Virus record (IMG/VR): IMGVR_UViG_3300042868_008486
Span: 44,810 to 108,809 of that record
Reading direction: 5' to 3' (one strand)
Length of the DNA: 64,000 nt
DNA from: a virus
Translations under genes and position numbers: made by a program
Notes under the pieces: model-generated
Seen by the model: only the letters and a program-made list of their open reading frames with translations
Told to the model about the DNA's origin: nothing
Databases searched by the model: none
Shown here: positions 31,032 to 38,449 of the stretch, piece after piece
Numbering within the stretch: position 1 is the stretch's first letter
Layout of the letters: each line of letters starts with the position of its first letter

Positions 31032-31211
31032 TTAATTTTTTAAATCATCAATAATCTCACGAAACTTAATCATATAATCATAGTTCTCGTTTTCGTTATG
31101 AACGTTCTTCATTCTATCGTATATCCATTCTAAATGAATAATATTCTCCTGTTTCTTTTTTAGTCTTTCGGCTAGTTCTCGGAGAAGTTGTATTTGGTAT
31201 TGGTGGGTCAT
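31032..31211 (-). CDS. Small helical protein, 59 aa
   Basis: The frame overlaps the upstream stop by ATGA and ends 1 bp before the next gene, so it is clearly part of the operon. Entirely helical (LLRELAERLKKKQENIIHLE), probably a coiled coil. Confidence 0.7.
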   Translation of the reverse strand: MTHQYQIQLLRELAERLKKKQENIIHLEWIYDRMKNVHNENENYDYMIKFREIIDDLKN

Positions 31212-31441
31212 AAACTATTAATTACGATATAATTTAAACAATCATCTGCGGCTTCATCCATTGTTTCAAAACCCCACCATTCACAAGATTTAATAACATT
31301 GTTACCTGGTAATCCTACGTGTGTCCAAGTAATTCTTGTGTACCATTCACCGTCTTTGCGTCTAATTTTATTTTGGAATACGACAGACATACTTGAATTG
31401 AAGATTGCGTTCATTTTTTGACTTAATGTAATTTCTTCCAT
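31208..31441 (-). CDS. Hypothetical protein, 77 aa
   Basis: Beta sheet with one helix (WYTRITWTHVGLPGNNVIKS then TMDEAADDCLNYIV), resembling small dsRBD- or HicB-like folds, but no catalytic or binding motif is clear. Confidence 0.55.
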   Translation of the reverse strand: MEEITLSQKMNAIFNSSMSVVFQNKIRRKDGEWYTRITWTHVGLPGNNVIKSCEWWGFETMDEAADDCLNYIVINSL

Positions 31442-31453
31442 TGTTTTTTATAA

Positions 31454-31636
31454 TTAAGGTAAGTATTTTACTATTAATACGATTCCCATTATACTAGAAT
31501 ATATGATTGACATTGCTAATAGAAAGGTCCACGCTTTCATATCTTCATCAAATATGGTATAATGTCCATATAATTTTTTAAACTTCATCAATCCGAAGAT
31601 TGAATATAATATAGTGATAGTTGTTAGTGTAATCAT
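31454..31636 (-). CDS. Small two-span membrane protein, 60 aa
   Basis: Hydrophobic segments TLTTITILYSIFGLM and WTFLLAMSIIYSSIMGIVL flank a short polar loop. It lies beside a lipoprotein and another membrane protein, forming a small envelope cluster. Confidence 0.65.
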   Translation of the reverse strand: MITLTTITILYSIFGLMKFKKLYGHYTIFDEDMKAWTFLLAMSIIYSSIMGIVLIVKYLP

Positions 31637-31637
31637 T

Positions 31638-31904
31638 TTATTCTCTTATTAATTTATATTCTACAGTATCTACTACTGTTACTTTATTTTCTTTATGGAT
31701 TGGGTTATTACAGGTTCCTTTATGTGTTCCCCAATCAGTATTAAAACCACCAAACTGACCAATATATTGGCAACCATCAATAACAATTTCTTCTAATTCA
31801 TCACCATCACCATATCTAATCCCCGTATATTTTCTATCTACATTAGGTTCAGTACAACTACCGATTGTGAGACCTATAACCAAAGTTAATAATAATTTTC
31901 TCAT
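31638..31904 (-). CDS. Small lipoprotein, 88 aa
   Basis: MRKLLLTLVIGLTIGSC is a signal peptide ending in a lipobox Cys. The mature part has two more Cys (DGCQYIG, KGTCNNP). Phage lipoproteins of this size are known to block receptors (for example T5 Llp), but no specific similarity is seen. Confidence 0.75.
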   Translation of the reverse strand: MRKLLLTLVIGLTIGSCTEPNVDRKYTGIRYGDGDELEEIVIDGCQYIGQFGGFNTDWGTHKGTCNNPIHKENKVTVVDTVEYKLIRE

Positions 31905-31913
31905 TTCTATATA

Positions 31914-32150
31914 TTAATATAATTTATTGACAACATATTCTCCTAATATGTAGATGAGAAGTAATCCGACTAAACAAACAGCGACAACCGCAAAACCTAA
32001 AAGTCCGTGAAGTATTATCTCAATAAATTCAGGATTATCATCTTCATCAAAATCTTGAGATAATCTAATCATTAACTTACCCATACCATATAATATACCC
32101 ACGAATGAAGCCGCTATTGCCAACCCTATTATAAAATTCACTACAATCAT
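31914..32150 (-). CDS. Two-span membrane protein, 78 aa
   Basis: Two hydrophobic segments (FIIGLAIAASFVGILYG and LLGFAVVAVCLVGLLLIYI) with an acidic loop between. Function unknown. Confidence 0.65.
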   Translation of the reverse strand: MIVVNFIIGLAIAASFVGILYGMGKLMIRLSQDFDEDDNPEFIEIILHGLLGFAVVAVCLVGLLLIYILGEYVVNKLY

Positions 32151-32386
32151 TGTTTTTTATTTAATTCAATTAATAATAATTCGGTTGCTTGAACGGCTTT
32201 AATTGCTGCGGATGATAACGTGTCATTTTCAGCAATTAATTGTGTCATCAATTGTGTTGCAATATATTCTCTTTTGGTTAATCCTGTATTAGGAAATCCT
32301 GAACCTGTATATAATGGGAATGCTAGTTGTCTTCCTGATTCCATCGCTTGTTCTCTGTTTAATTTGTTTGCGTCGTCCTGTGTCAT
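32147..32386 (-). CDS. Hypothetical protein, 79 aa
   Basis: Helical C-terminal half (ATQLMTQLIAENDTLSSAAI). The pattern ESGRQLAFPLYTGSG then GLTKREYIATQL resembles small phage proteins of unknown role annotated in many genomes. Overlaps the gene downstream by ATGA. Confidence 0.65.
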   Translation of the reverse strand: MTQDDANKLNREQAMESGRQLAFPLYTGSGFPNTGLTKREYIATQLMTQLIAENDTLSSAAIKAVQATELLLIELNKKQ

Positions 32387-32429
32387 AATTTCAGATGTAT
32401 TTATTACTCTCGTTTATATTATAGGGGTA

Positions 32430-32990
32430 AGATTTACCCTCGTTTAATTTAATGTATCTTCCACCTCATCTTCGCAGTCATCTAATAGGGACCACGTTGA
32501 ATCTACCTTAATATTTAAGGTCTCTTCCACCGAAAACGGTTGAATTTTATTTGAATGGTTTGTTGAGAGTACCTTACAATTTAGGGTGTCTTCCACCACA
32601 CCACGATTCTCATTTTCATCAAAATAAGTTGAATCTACCTTAATATTTAGGGTCTCTTCCACATTTAAGTGTTGTGATAACCCAAAATCAACTGATTCTA
32701 CCTTACAATTTAGGGTGTCTTCCACCACCTCTACCAATCGTTGACCATAATTCTTTGTTGTGAGTACCTTACAATTTAGGGTGTCTTCCACCTTTGAAAT
32801 AAGAATTAATTCATTCGGATTAGTTGAGAGTACCTTACAATTTAGGGTGTCTTGCACCAGCTTGCGTTGTGAAGACAATCGTTCCGGTGTTGAGAGTACC
32901 TTACAATTTAGGGTGTCTTGCACCGCGGTATTTTCATCTAAGTTGTGTAATTCAGTTCTACCTACCTTAGCATTTAGTTTATTTTCCACC
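32430..32990. repeat. CRISPR-like array inside an open reading frame: 36-bp repeats, 27-30-bp unique spacers
   Basis: Nine repeats start at 32430, 32496, 32562, 32628, 32691, 32757, 32823, 32889 and 32955. The first is truncated or degenerate and the last degenerate. The eight spacers are 30 bp (one 27 bp) and unlike each other. Internal repeats begin GTTG (ACTG in one) and end in TTCCACC or TTGCACC. ACCTTA near base 10 can pair with TAGGGT (or TAAGGT in the 32496 copy, a compensatory change) around a 5-nt loop. Size and hairpin resemble type VI-B arrays, but the whole array is translated in the minus-strand gene 32444-33235 and no cas gene is in the window. Confidence 0.8.
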
Positions 32991-33235
32991 CATTCAGAGA
33001 TTAATTCCTGAAAGACCTCACTAGACATAGAAAATAACGTCATATAAGATTTGAAGAAATCATATCTCCACCACAGGTAATTGGTTTCAACTTTATATTC
33101 TAAGTACCAATATTTTTCTTCTCGGTTAACAAACCAAATACCTTTTGTGTTTGGGTTATAAATAATCTCACATTTATTGAGTTCTGTCTCAATCTGTTTA
33201 ATAAACCCTTGTTTAAATTTCTCAGGATAATTCAT
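32444..33235 (-). CDS. GG-family-like protein with eight C-terminal 22-residue repeats
   Basis: 263 aa. Residues 1-85 form a compact domain whose end (VFQELISEWVENKLNAKV) matches the tail helix of GG-motif proteins. That tail is then repeated: VEDTLNCKVLST or VEETLNIKVDST, each followed by 9-10 residues that differ completely between units (PERLSSQRKL, NPNELILISK, KNYGQRLVEV and others). The conserved 12 residues correspond to the 36-bp DNA repeat. The protein ends within the first repeat (EVEDTLN). Function unknown; the array may matter as protein, RNA or DNA. Confidence 0.7.
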   Translation of the reverse strand: MNYPEKFKQGFIKQIETELNKCEIIYNPNTKGIWFVNREEKYWYLEYKVETNYLWWRYDFFKSYMTLFSMSSEVFQELISEWVENKLNAKVGRTELHNLDENTAVQDTLNCKVLSTPERLSSQRKLVQDTLNCKVLSTNPNELILISKVEDTLNCKVLTTKNYGQRLVEVVEDTLNCKVESVDFGLSQHLNVEETLNIKVDSTYFDENENRGVVEDTLNCKVLSTNHSNKIQPFSVEETLNIKVDSTWSLLDDCEDEVEDTLN

Positions 33236-33591
33236 AATGGTTTATTATTAATTGCCTCATTGTGGTATTGTTTTAATTTAGAGATTCTATTCTTCATTTT
33301 AACTGACATAAATTTCTCTAAAGTAACTTTATTATATTCAAATTTAAGTGCTGGGTTAGTCATTTTCCCTGCGTATTTATGATATCCCATACCCCAATTC
33401 ATTCCGTTATCCACAACATCATAAACATTTATGATAACATTTTTATCTGTAACACTTTGAACTATAGCAAGGACCTCCTGAGTTGGGTGGTATAATGAAT
33501 TTGTAAACTCAGGTTGTCTTGGGTTGCTAACATATCCGTATACGTTTTTTAACTCGTCAATAACGTTTTTCATCATTTGGTCCTTGTTCAT
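33232..33591 (-). CDS. Hypothetical protein, 119 aa
   Basis: Alpha/beta: helical start (MMKNVIDELKNVYGYV), strands (VLAIVQSVTDKNVIINVY), basic helical end (VKMKNRISKLKQYHNEA). It overlaps the repeat-array gene by ATGA and shares its promoter at 33620, so the two probably act together. Confidence 0.65.
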   Translation of the reverse strand: MNKDQMMKNVIDELKNVYGYVSNPRQPEFTNSLYHPTQEVLAIVQSVTDKNVIINVYDVVDNGMNWGMGYHKYAGKMTNPALKFEYNKVTLEKFMSVKMKNRISKLKQYHNEAINNKPL

Positions 33592-33619
33592 AGTATCAGT
33601 GTTTTAGTGGTTTGTCTTA

Positions 33620-33627
33620 CAAATATA
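33620..33627 (-). promoter_or_regulatory. TAnnTTTG promoter for the repeat-array operon
   Basis: TATATTTG, 28 nt before the ATG at 33591; it would transcribe 33591-32444 including the array. Confidence 0.7.
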
Positions 33628-33634
33628 ATAAAAA

Positions 33635-33658
33635 AACCCCAACTTATCATTGGGGGTT
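33635..33658 (-). terminator. Rho-independent terminator
   Basis: AACCCCAA/TTGGGGGTT stem plus T run, just upstream of the array-operon promoter. Confidence 0.85.
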
Positions 33659-33661
33659 GAA

Positions 33662-34027
33662 TTATATTTCTTTAATTACTTTAAGTTTTTTTTCTTCTTC
33701 TTTTTGGAACTTATTTTGGAGTATTTTAGTTTCTCTTCTGCTCAATGCACCGTTAACCCAATCCTTAATATATTCAGATTTGAAATAGAAATTATCATTA
33801 AGAAGTCTATATTGTTCCATACGAAGATTTGGGGAATCCTCACATTCAAATTCTTCAATTTTCAATTTAAAGAACCACCACTTTTTTGTTACGTATTTCC
33901 TAACCGTTACACTCACCCAAGGTTTACTTAGGTGTCTACTAGAACTATACTCAAAATAACAATCATATGTTATTTCATCAATGGTACATTTAACCCAATC
34001 TTTCTCTTTAACATATTCTTGTTCCAT
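33662..34027 (-). CDS. Hypothetical protein, 121 aa
   Basis: The start MEQEYVKEKDWVKC lies just after the upstream stop. Beta-rich with a Lys-rich C-terminus (QNKFQKEEEKKLKVIKE). Not recognised. Confidence 0.6.
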   Translation of the reverse strand: MEQEYVKEKDWVKCTIDEITYDCYFEYSSSRHLSKPWVSVTVRKYVTKKWWFFKLKIEEFECEDSPNLRMEQYRLLNDNFYFKSEYIKDWVNGALSRRETKILQNKFQKEEEKKLKVIKEI

Positions 34028-34028
34028 A

Positions 34029-34661
34029 CTATTTCTTTTTATTTTCTTCAAACCAAACATTGAAGTTTGCCGTTCTTATTTCTTTTTGAACTGTAACCAA
34101 TGACCCACAAAGTTTATCATCATTATGTGTTAAACCTTTAATAAGTAATTCTCTAACCTCATCTTCAGTATATTTAACTTGTTTAGGTCTTTCCATAGTA
34201 ATAATCACGTCAGCATTATCCGCAAAATATTTCCCTGTTTCATCTTGTTTAGGTTCATCTTGTGGTATGATGATTTTGTATTCTCTAATATCATTGTGTG
34301 CTATAAAGCCAATATGAGCATATTCACAAGTAGGATTCTTAACAAACCACTCTAAGAACTCATCATCAATATCTTGAATGCCATCAGCAATTAGTTTTTG
34401 GTCTGTTGTTAAGATGATTTTTTTAACATAGGGATTATTTAACATTTTTCCCTTAGATATCATTACTTCACCGTTTACTATATCTAATATATGGTCACCA
34501 ACTTTAATCTCTTCTGAAGATGTGATGTAGATGTTTTGATTAGATAAATGTACTGATTCTTTTTCTGATTGGATATTATCAAATAAGATTAGTTTTCCAG
34601 TATTAACATTCAATTGTAACCTACTTGGTTGGTCTGTTGGGATTATAAATATATTTTTCAT
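34029..34661 (-). CDS. Hypothetical protein, 210 aa
   Basis: KNIFIIPTDQPSRLQLNVNT then IYITSSEEIKVGDHILD and VMISKGKML form a beta-rich pattern common to phage and Bacteroidetes hypothetical proteins. A helical C-terminal region follows (EDEVRELLIKGLTH). Function unknown. Confidence 0.65.
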   Translation of the reverse strand: MKNIFIIPTDQPSRLQLNVNTGKLILFDNIQSEKESVHLSNQNIYITSSEEIKVGDHILDIVNGEVMISKGKMLNNPYVKKIILTTDQKLIADGIQDIDDEFLEWFVKNPTCEYAHIGFIAHNDIREYKIIIPQDEPKQDETGKYFADNADVIITMERPKQVKYTEDEVRELLIKGLTHNDDKLCGSLVTVQKEIRTANFNVWFEENKKK

Positions 34662-34672
34662 ACTATTTCTTT

Positions 34673-34846
34673 TTAAAAATTATACTTATCTGACCTACTC
34701 TTTAAAAACTTTGTAATTTTCCTTGAACAGAATAATCGTTCAAACCAATTAAGGCCCATAATAAACTTTTCAGCATCAATATATCTTTCCGTCAGTTGTT
34801 CCATTTTTTCTAATGAGAATTCAGTAACATTCTTAGTTTTATCCAT
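34673..34846 (-). CDS. Hypothetical protein, 57 aa
   Basis: The start MDKTKNVTEFSLEKME lies 17 nt after a TATATTTG; the longer frame translates the terminator. Helical with a Cys and basic end (LFCSRKITKFLKSRSDK). Confidence 0.6.
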   Translation of the reverse strand: MDKTKNVTEFSLEKMEQLTERYIDAEKFIMGLNWFERLFCSRKITKFLKSRSDKYNF

Positions 34847-34863
34847 ATCTCTTATTGTTTCAA

Positions 34864-34871
34864 CAAATATA
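34864..34871 (-). promoter_or_regulatory. TAnnTTTG promoter
   Basis: TATATTTG, 17 nt before the ATG at 34846. Confidence 0.7.
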
Positions 34872-34880
34872 ATAAAAAAA

Positions 34881-34900
34881 GGGATAATTTTCATTATCCC
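34881..34900 (-). terminator. Rho-independent terminator
   Basis: GGGATAA/TTATCCC stem plus T run, same unit as at 26835. Confidence 0.9.
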
Positions 34901-34925
34901 CCAATATTAAATTTTCTTTCCGAAA

Positions 34926-35408
34926 TCATTGGTAATTTACAATTTTAACACACCCTTGTGTTGACTTAATGTAGTCATCAATTTGTTCTTGAGTACAATC
35001 ATTAATGAATTTAAATTCAATCATACCCCAATCACTATCTGTTACTTCAGTTATAATTGGGATGGTTAATACATCATCACTATGGTAAATATAGATAGTA
35101 TCGTGTTCAACCTCATCATTAACAATTACATTAAATCGACCCCCAATCTTATTATCATCTTTGTTATAGTATTCCAATGTTTCAATTAACGGCATTAATG
35201 ATGGGTGTAATTTAACTGTATTTGGTCCACCTCTACGTGAACTTTGGTATATGTGAGCACCAATATAATTAATACGAGTCATTAATGTTTGGTTCCAATC
35301 TTTTTGTGAGTAACTGATTGTTTCAACCAATTCTTTAGCACCTTGGTAATCCCAATCTTTGCTATGTGCACAATTTTCTTTTGTTAATTCTCTATAATTC
35401 TTCTTCAT
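34926..35408 (-). CDS. Hypothetical protein, 160 aa
   Basis: The start MKKNYRELTKENCAHS overlaps the upstream gene by 17 bp. RINYIGAHIYQSSRRGGPNT is distinctive, and a beta-rich C-terminus ends ...QGCVKIVNYQ. Its plan resembles small phage proteins of unknown role. Confidence 0.6.
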   Translation of the reverse strand: MKKNYRELTKENCAHSKDWDYQGAKELVETISYSQKDWNQTLMTRINYIGAHIYQSSRRGGPNTVKLHPSLMPLIETLEYYNKDDNKIGGRFNVIVNDEVEHDTIYIYHSDDVLTIPIITEVTDSDWGMIEFKFINDCTQEQIDDYIKSTQGCVKIVNYQ

Positions 35409-35607
35409 AATTAAATGTTGTCCAATTATTAACATATTTTTGTTTATCCCACCCTTGTAGGTTCATAAAGATTGGTTCACCTTCATCAGTTCTAATAACA
35501 ACCCAATCTTCACCTTCGGCTTCAATAATACTACCTGTTAAGTCATATCTTCTACCTGCGAAACCATTACAGAAGAAGTCCTTAATTTCTTTTCCGATGT
35601 TACTCAT
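35392..35607 (-). CDS. Hypothetical protein, 71 aa
   Basis: SNIGKEIKDFFCNGFAGRRY then LTGSIIEAEGEDWVVIRTDE reads like a small beta barrel after an N-terminal helix. Not recognised. Confidence 0.6.
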   Translation of the reverse strand: MSNIGKEIKDFFCNGFAGRRYDLTGSIIEAEGEDWVVIRTDEGEPIFMNLQGWDKQKYVNNWTTFNYEEEL

Positions 35608-35803
35608 TCGTCCAATTCTTTAATTCTTCAACAACGTTATTATTTATATCCGTACAGAAATCTCGTTCTAAGATATTCAACAATGCTTGTTCAGCATCAA
35701 GACCATACTCATTGGTTGCCAAGTCAATACACTCATCATCAGTTTTATTATGCCAGAATGATAAATGTTTTAATAAATCATTCCCATCTATATTAATCTT
35801 CAT
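35600..35803 (-). CDS. Hypothetical protein, 67 aa
   Basis: Helical and acidic (LATNEYGLDAEQALLNILER). Overlaps neighbours on both sides. Not recognised. Confidence 0.6.
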   Translation of the reverse strand: MKINIDGNDLLKHLSFWHNKTDDECIDLATNEYGLDAEQALLNILERDFCTDINNNVVEELKNWTNE

Positions 35804-36072
35804 AATTTTGATTTAATGTATTTGTTAATTTCTTTTCTAACTCTAATGTAAATTTTATCACGAACATCATCACTAAGAATGTTATTCACCTTAATACCTT
35901 TGAGTAATATAATAACATCACCAATATTAACTGCGTGATTCCAATATATTTCATCAGTTAAATTTGGAACATCCTGATATAAACTTCTATCGTATATCTT
36001 CAATTCTAAATTAATATCAAATTGAAATTCTTTGTTATACTTAACAGTAAAGTTTTTTTTAACGATTTCCAT
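35800..36072 (-). CDS. Hypothetical protein, 90 aa
   Basis: The start MEIVKKNFTVKYNK is chosen just downstream of the upstream stop. Strands then a long basic C-terminal helix (VRDKIYIRVRKEINKYIKSK). Not recognised. Confidence 0.6.
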   Translation of the reverse strand: MEIVKKNFTVKYNKEFQFDINLELKIYDRSLYQDVPNLTDEIYWNHAVNIGDVIILLKGIKVNNILSDDVRDKIYIRVRKEINKYIKSKL

Positions 36073-36073
36073 A

Positions 36074-36304
36074 TTATCTTTCCGTTTCAGCAATCAAAGA
36101 CATTATCTCATCCTTTAAGGTCTCACAAGTATTTGCTAATCGGTTTATAATATCAACAACATCATCATTTGTCTTATCAAATTTCTCATCCGAGATAATT
36201 GAAGATAATGTCCAAAATGGTGTTAATTTGTTCCTAAGTTTGGCTTGGGGTGTTTCATCAACCCAAACCCCATTAATATCTCTGTGTCCCGTTTTCTCAC
36301 TCAT
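36074..36304 (-). CDS. Hypothetical protein, 76 aa
   Basis: Helical (FDKTNDDVVDIINRLANTCE). N-terminal INGVWVDETPQAKLRNKL. Not recognised. Confidence 0.6.
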   Translation of the reverse strand: MSEKTGHRDINGVWVDETPQAKLRNKLTPFWTLSSIISDEKFDKTNDDVVDIINRLANTCETLKDEIMSLIAETER

Positions 36305-36308
36305 ATTC

Positions 36309-36605
36309 TTATTCGTTATCGTATTTGAAATCCATAAATTTAGGTTCTAATATATCACCTAATGGTTCAAGTTTATCCAAACTTGTTGATACTTCTCCGT
36401 GAATAACTTTCAATAAACCAGGTATTATTAATCCAAACGTAACTTCATATAAATCACCGAAAAAACAAGTATCACTATTCCAAATTGTATGCGTAACTTC
36501 TACAACATATTCTCTAGTCGTAATAAACGATTGTTGTAAATTAACAAACCAAAGTTGTGTTCCGATTGGGACAATATATCTATCCCCAATTTTAACCTTT
36601 CCCAT
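36309..36605 (-). CDS. Small beta-barrel-like protein, 98 aa
   Basis: MGKVKIGDRYIVPIGTQLWF and a series of strands suggest a small barrel. Overlaps the upstream gene by 14 bp. Function unknown. Confidence 0.6.
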   Translation of the reverse strand: MGKVKIGDRYIVPIGTQLWFVNLQQSFITTREYVVEVTHTIWNSDTCFFGDLYEVTFGLIIPGLLKVIHGEVSTSLDKLEPLGDILEPKFMDFKYDNE

Positions 36606-36792
36606 ATTTCTCACTAGCTTTTAAAGCACTTGAAAGGTAATCCCAAGCACCATCATTAACTTCTTTACCATTAACTTGCATTACCGTGTATGCCCATTCA
36701 TTATAGTGGTTTTGTTCGAAAATAACAACCACATCGTCATTTGAATTACGGGTTGTTATTTTTCTATGTGATACGTATTTATTTTTACCCAT
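36592..36792 (-). CDS. Hypothetical protein, 66 aa
   Basis: Beta-rich with a C-terminal helix (DYLSSALKASEKYGKG). Shares a base with the upstream lipoprotein gene. Confidence 0.6.
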   Translation of the reverse strand: MGKNKYVSHRKITTRNSNDDVVVIFEQNHYNEWAYTVMQVNGKEVNDGAWDYLSSALKASEKYGKG

Positions 36793-37007
36793 TAATTTAA
36801 TTCTAATTCTGACGCTTCTTTACAACTATTACAATCAGGTTCGGCTTGTATTTTATAGTAAGGTTTTCCGTTTTTAGTTAAAGTATCCAATATCAATACT
36901 CGGTTACTATATAACTTATAAGTTGTTACATCCCCAATATCGTGTTTGAATCCATCATCGCAGGATAGTAATAACCCAAACAATCCGATTAATAATAATT
37001 TTCTCAT
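36792..37007 (-). CDS. Small lipoprotein, 71 aa
   Basis: MRKLLLIGLFGLLLSC is a lipoprotein signal. The mature part (YSNRVLILDTLTKNGKPYYK) is similar to the next gene upstream, and the two follow each other, so they are tandem paralogues. A CNSC pair lies near the end. Confidence 0.75.
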   Translation of the reverse strand: MRKLLLIGLFGLLLSCDDGFKHDIGDVTTYKLYSNRVLILDTLTKNGKPYYKIQAEPDCNSCKEASELELN

Positions 37008-37008
37008 A

Positions 37009-37251
37009 TTAATGAATTTCACTAAGTTCAACTTTATATAACTTGTACTCTTCAATAACTCGGTGTTTACCAGTACCACTAATTAATTTATAACATTGTT
37101 CATTATTTTTAGTTATTGTATCTTGAACAACTAATAACCCTTTAACAAGTTTTTGTTCTACCAAATCCCCTTTTTTAAATCTCCATTCTTTTTGGTCGCA
37201 ATTACAGGATAGTAATACACCGACTAAAACTATTAATATTATTTTTTTCAT
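37009..37251 (-). CDS. Small lipoprotein, 80 aa
   Basis: MKKIILIVLVGVLLSCNC ends in a lipobox Cys. LVVQDTITKNNEQCYKLI parallels the 36792 product. Predicted to be bound to a membrane. An exclusion role is possible but unproven. Confidence 0.75.
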   Translation of the reverse strand: MKKIILIVLVGVLLSCNCDQKEWRFKKGDLVEQKLVKGLLVVQDTITKNNEQCYKLISGTGKHRVIEEYKLYKVELSEIH

Positions 37252-37586
37252 TTTATCACTTTAAAACATTTTACACAACAAATATTCCCTGTTGTACTAA
37301 TATAGGTATTTTCATTAGGATGTTCACCACATATTTTGTTATTGTAGAGGTTTTTAGTTATATCACTAATAAAATCATACATTTCAATATGACCATTAGT
37401 ACAATGAACTTCAAAACCTCTGTGATGTTTAATAGGATTACCTATCTCCCACCCATCCTTATCAACTTTAAAATTGGTTTCAATAAGTTCGTTAATATAC
37501 TCAACTTCTAATTCAACAAACGTTTCTTTTGTTGGTATTTTAATACCTAACCCACCAAATCCTGATATTCTTTCTTGTTGTACCAT
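37248..37586 (-). CDS. Hypothetical protein with C-terminal Cys pair, 112 aa
   Basis: Ends ISTTGNICCVKCFKVIK, a half zinc ribbon. N-terminal FVELEVEYINELIETNFKV is beta then helix. Overlaps the lipoprotein gene by ATGA. Confidence 0.6.
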   Translation of the reverse strand: MVQQERISGFGGLGIKIPTKETFVELEVEYINELIETNFKVDKDGWEIGNPIKHHRGFEVHCTNGHIEMYDFISDITKNLYNNKICGEHPNENTYISTTGNICCVKCFKVIK

Positions 37587-37597
37587 TTTTTAAAAAA

Positions 37598-37753
37598 TTA
37601 ATTAAATTTTTCAATTATTTCCATAGCTTTTTCCAAACCGTCAATTTGACCGTTAACATATGTGTTGATAAACATATTATCATCATCACGTTCATTTTTT
37701 AATGATGTAATTTTATCCTGAATCTCCACCAATATTTCACTTAGATAATTCAT
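37598..37753 (-). CDS. Small helical protein, 51 aa
   Basis: MNYLSEILVEIQDKITSLKN and GQIDGLEKAMEIIEKFN. Its ATG overlaps the upstream stop (ATGA). Likely a coiled coil. Confidence 0.65.
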   Translation of the reverse strand: MNYLSEILVEIQDKITSLKNERDDDNMFINTYVNGQIDGLEKAMEIIEKFN

Positions 37754-38046
37754 ATTATTTCTCCCCTTTCAATTTCTAATTTTCTATCCAACAATTCAAC
37801 CTTTCTTCGAATCTTATCTCTAATATCTTGTTTAGTATATGTTTCATCCTCAATATCCAAATAGAGTTTAAAGATTAACTTTGGTTGTTCAACCGTAATT
37901 TTAGGGCCGAATAACCAATGTTTTCGTTTAGTAACCATTTCAGTTCCTTCATAAAACTCCGTCTCGTATGTTAGCCCGTCATATTCATTACAATCCGAAA
38001 AAATTTCGTATTGGAACTCTCTACCGTGATAATTAATCGTTTTCAT
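37750..38046 (-). CDS. Hypothetical protein, 98 aa
   Basis: Beta-rich with a basic helical C-terminus (KQDIRDKIRRKVELLDRKLE). Same overall plan as the 35800 product. Not recognised. Confidence 0.6.
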   Translation of the reverse strand: MKTINYHGREFQYEIFSDCNEYDGLTYETEFYEGTEMVTKRKHWLFGPKITVEQPKLIFKLYLDIEDETYTKQDIRDKIRRKVELLDRKLEIERGEII

Positions 38047-38240
38047 TCTTCATCAATTTTTTCAATACTTGAAATTATTGTTTTGTCAATTGGGTAACAA
38101 GCTACAAGTATGTTCTCATCATAAAATGAGTAAAACCCTGAACTTGTACTGCTATTTGTTGTAGTATGAAATTTGGTCGCAAATACTGAGACGGTCCAAT
38201 GTGTATGACCTGCAAGAACTATTAAATTGTATTTATTCAT
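38043..38240 (-). CDS. Hypothetical protein, 65 aa
   Basis: All-beta pattern (YNLIVLAGHTHWTVSVFATK, SGFYSFYDENILVACYPI). Overlaps the next gene downstream by ATGA. Not recognised. Confidence 0.55.
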   Translation of the reverse strand: MNKYNLIVLAGHTHWTVSVFATKFHTTTNSSTSSGFYSFYDENILVACYPIDKTIISSIEKIDEE

Positions 38241-38242
38241 AT

Positions 38243-38446
38243 CTAATATTGTTTAACTATTTGGTCACTTAAATATACATTACTAACTTCCATCCCGATA
38301 ATATTAGTACCAACACCAAGATGAACTTGTCTTCCATCTATTTTGGTAATCTTACCTGAATCCTCAACTGAACCTGTAATTCGGTTAATAACCTTAACAT
38401 AATCACCTACTTTGATGTATCTTCCGTTTTTATCTGTCGTTTCCAT
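38243..38446 (-). CDS. KOW/SH3-like small protein, 67 aa
   Basis: RYIKVGDYVKVINRITGSVE then SGKITKIDGRQVHLGVG matches the small barrel pattern of KOW-like proteins. TATATTTG lies 4 nt upstream of the ATG. Confidence 0.6.
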   Translation of the reverse strand: METTDKNGRYIKVGDYVKVINRITGSVEDSGKITKIDGRQVHLGVGTNIIGMEVSNVYLSDQIVKQY

Positions 38447-38449
38447 AAA

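Noticed and set aside
32430-32990. Calling the array a functional CRISPR-Cas locus
   Set aside because: No cas gene or leader is visible, the repeat ends in CCACC rather than the CAAC typical of VI-B, and the array is fully translated; I keep it as CRISPR-like only.
32760-33011. 83-codon + strand frame over the repeat array
   Set aside because: It arises from the repeat unit being a multiple of three; it has no matching start context and the minus frame continues into a non-repeated domain.
34847-34894. N-terminal extension MKIIPFFIIF on the 34673 gene (and MKVIPFF on the 26597 gene)
   Set aside because: It is a translation of the repeated terminator-promoter unit; both genes start after the promoter.
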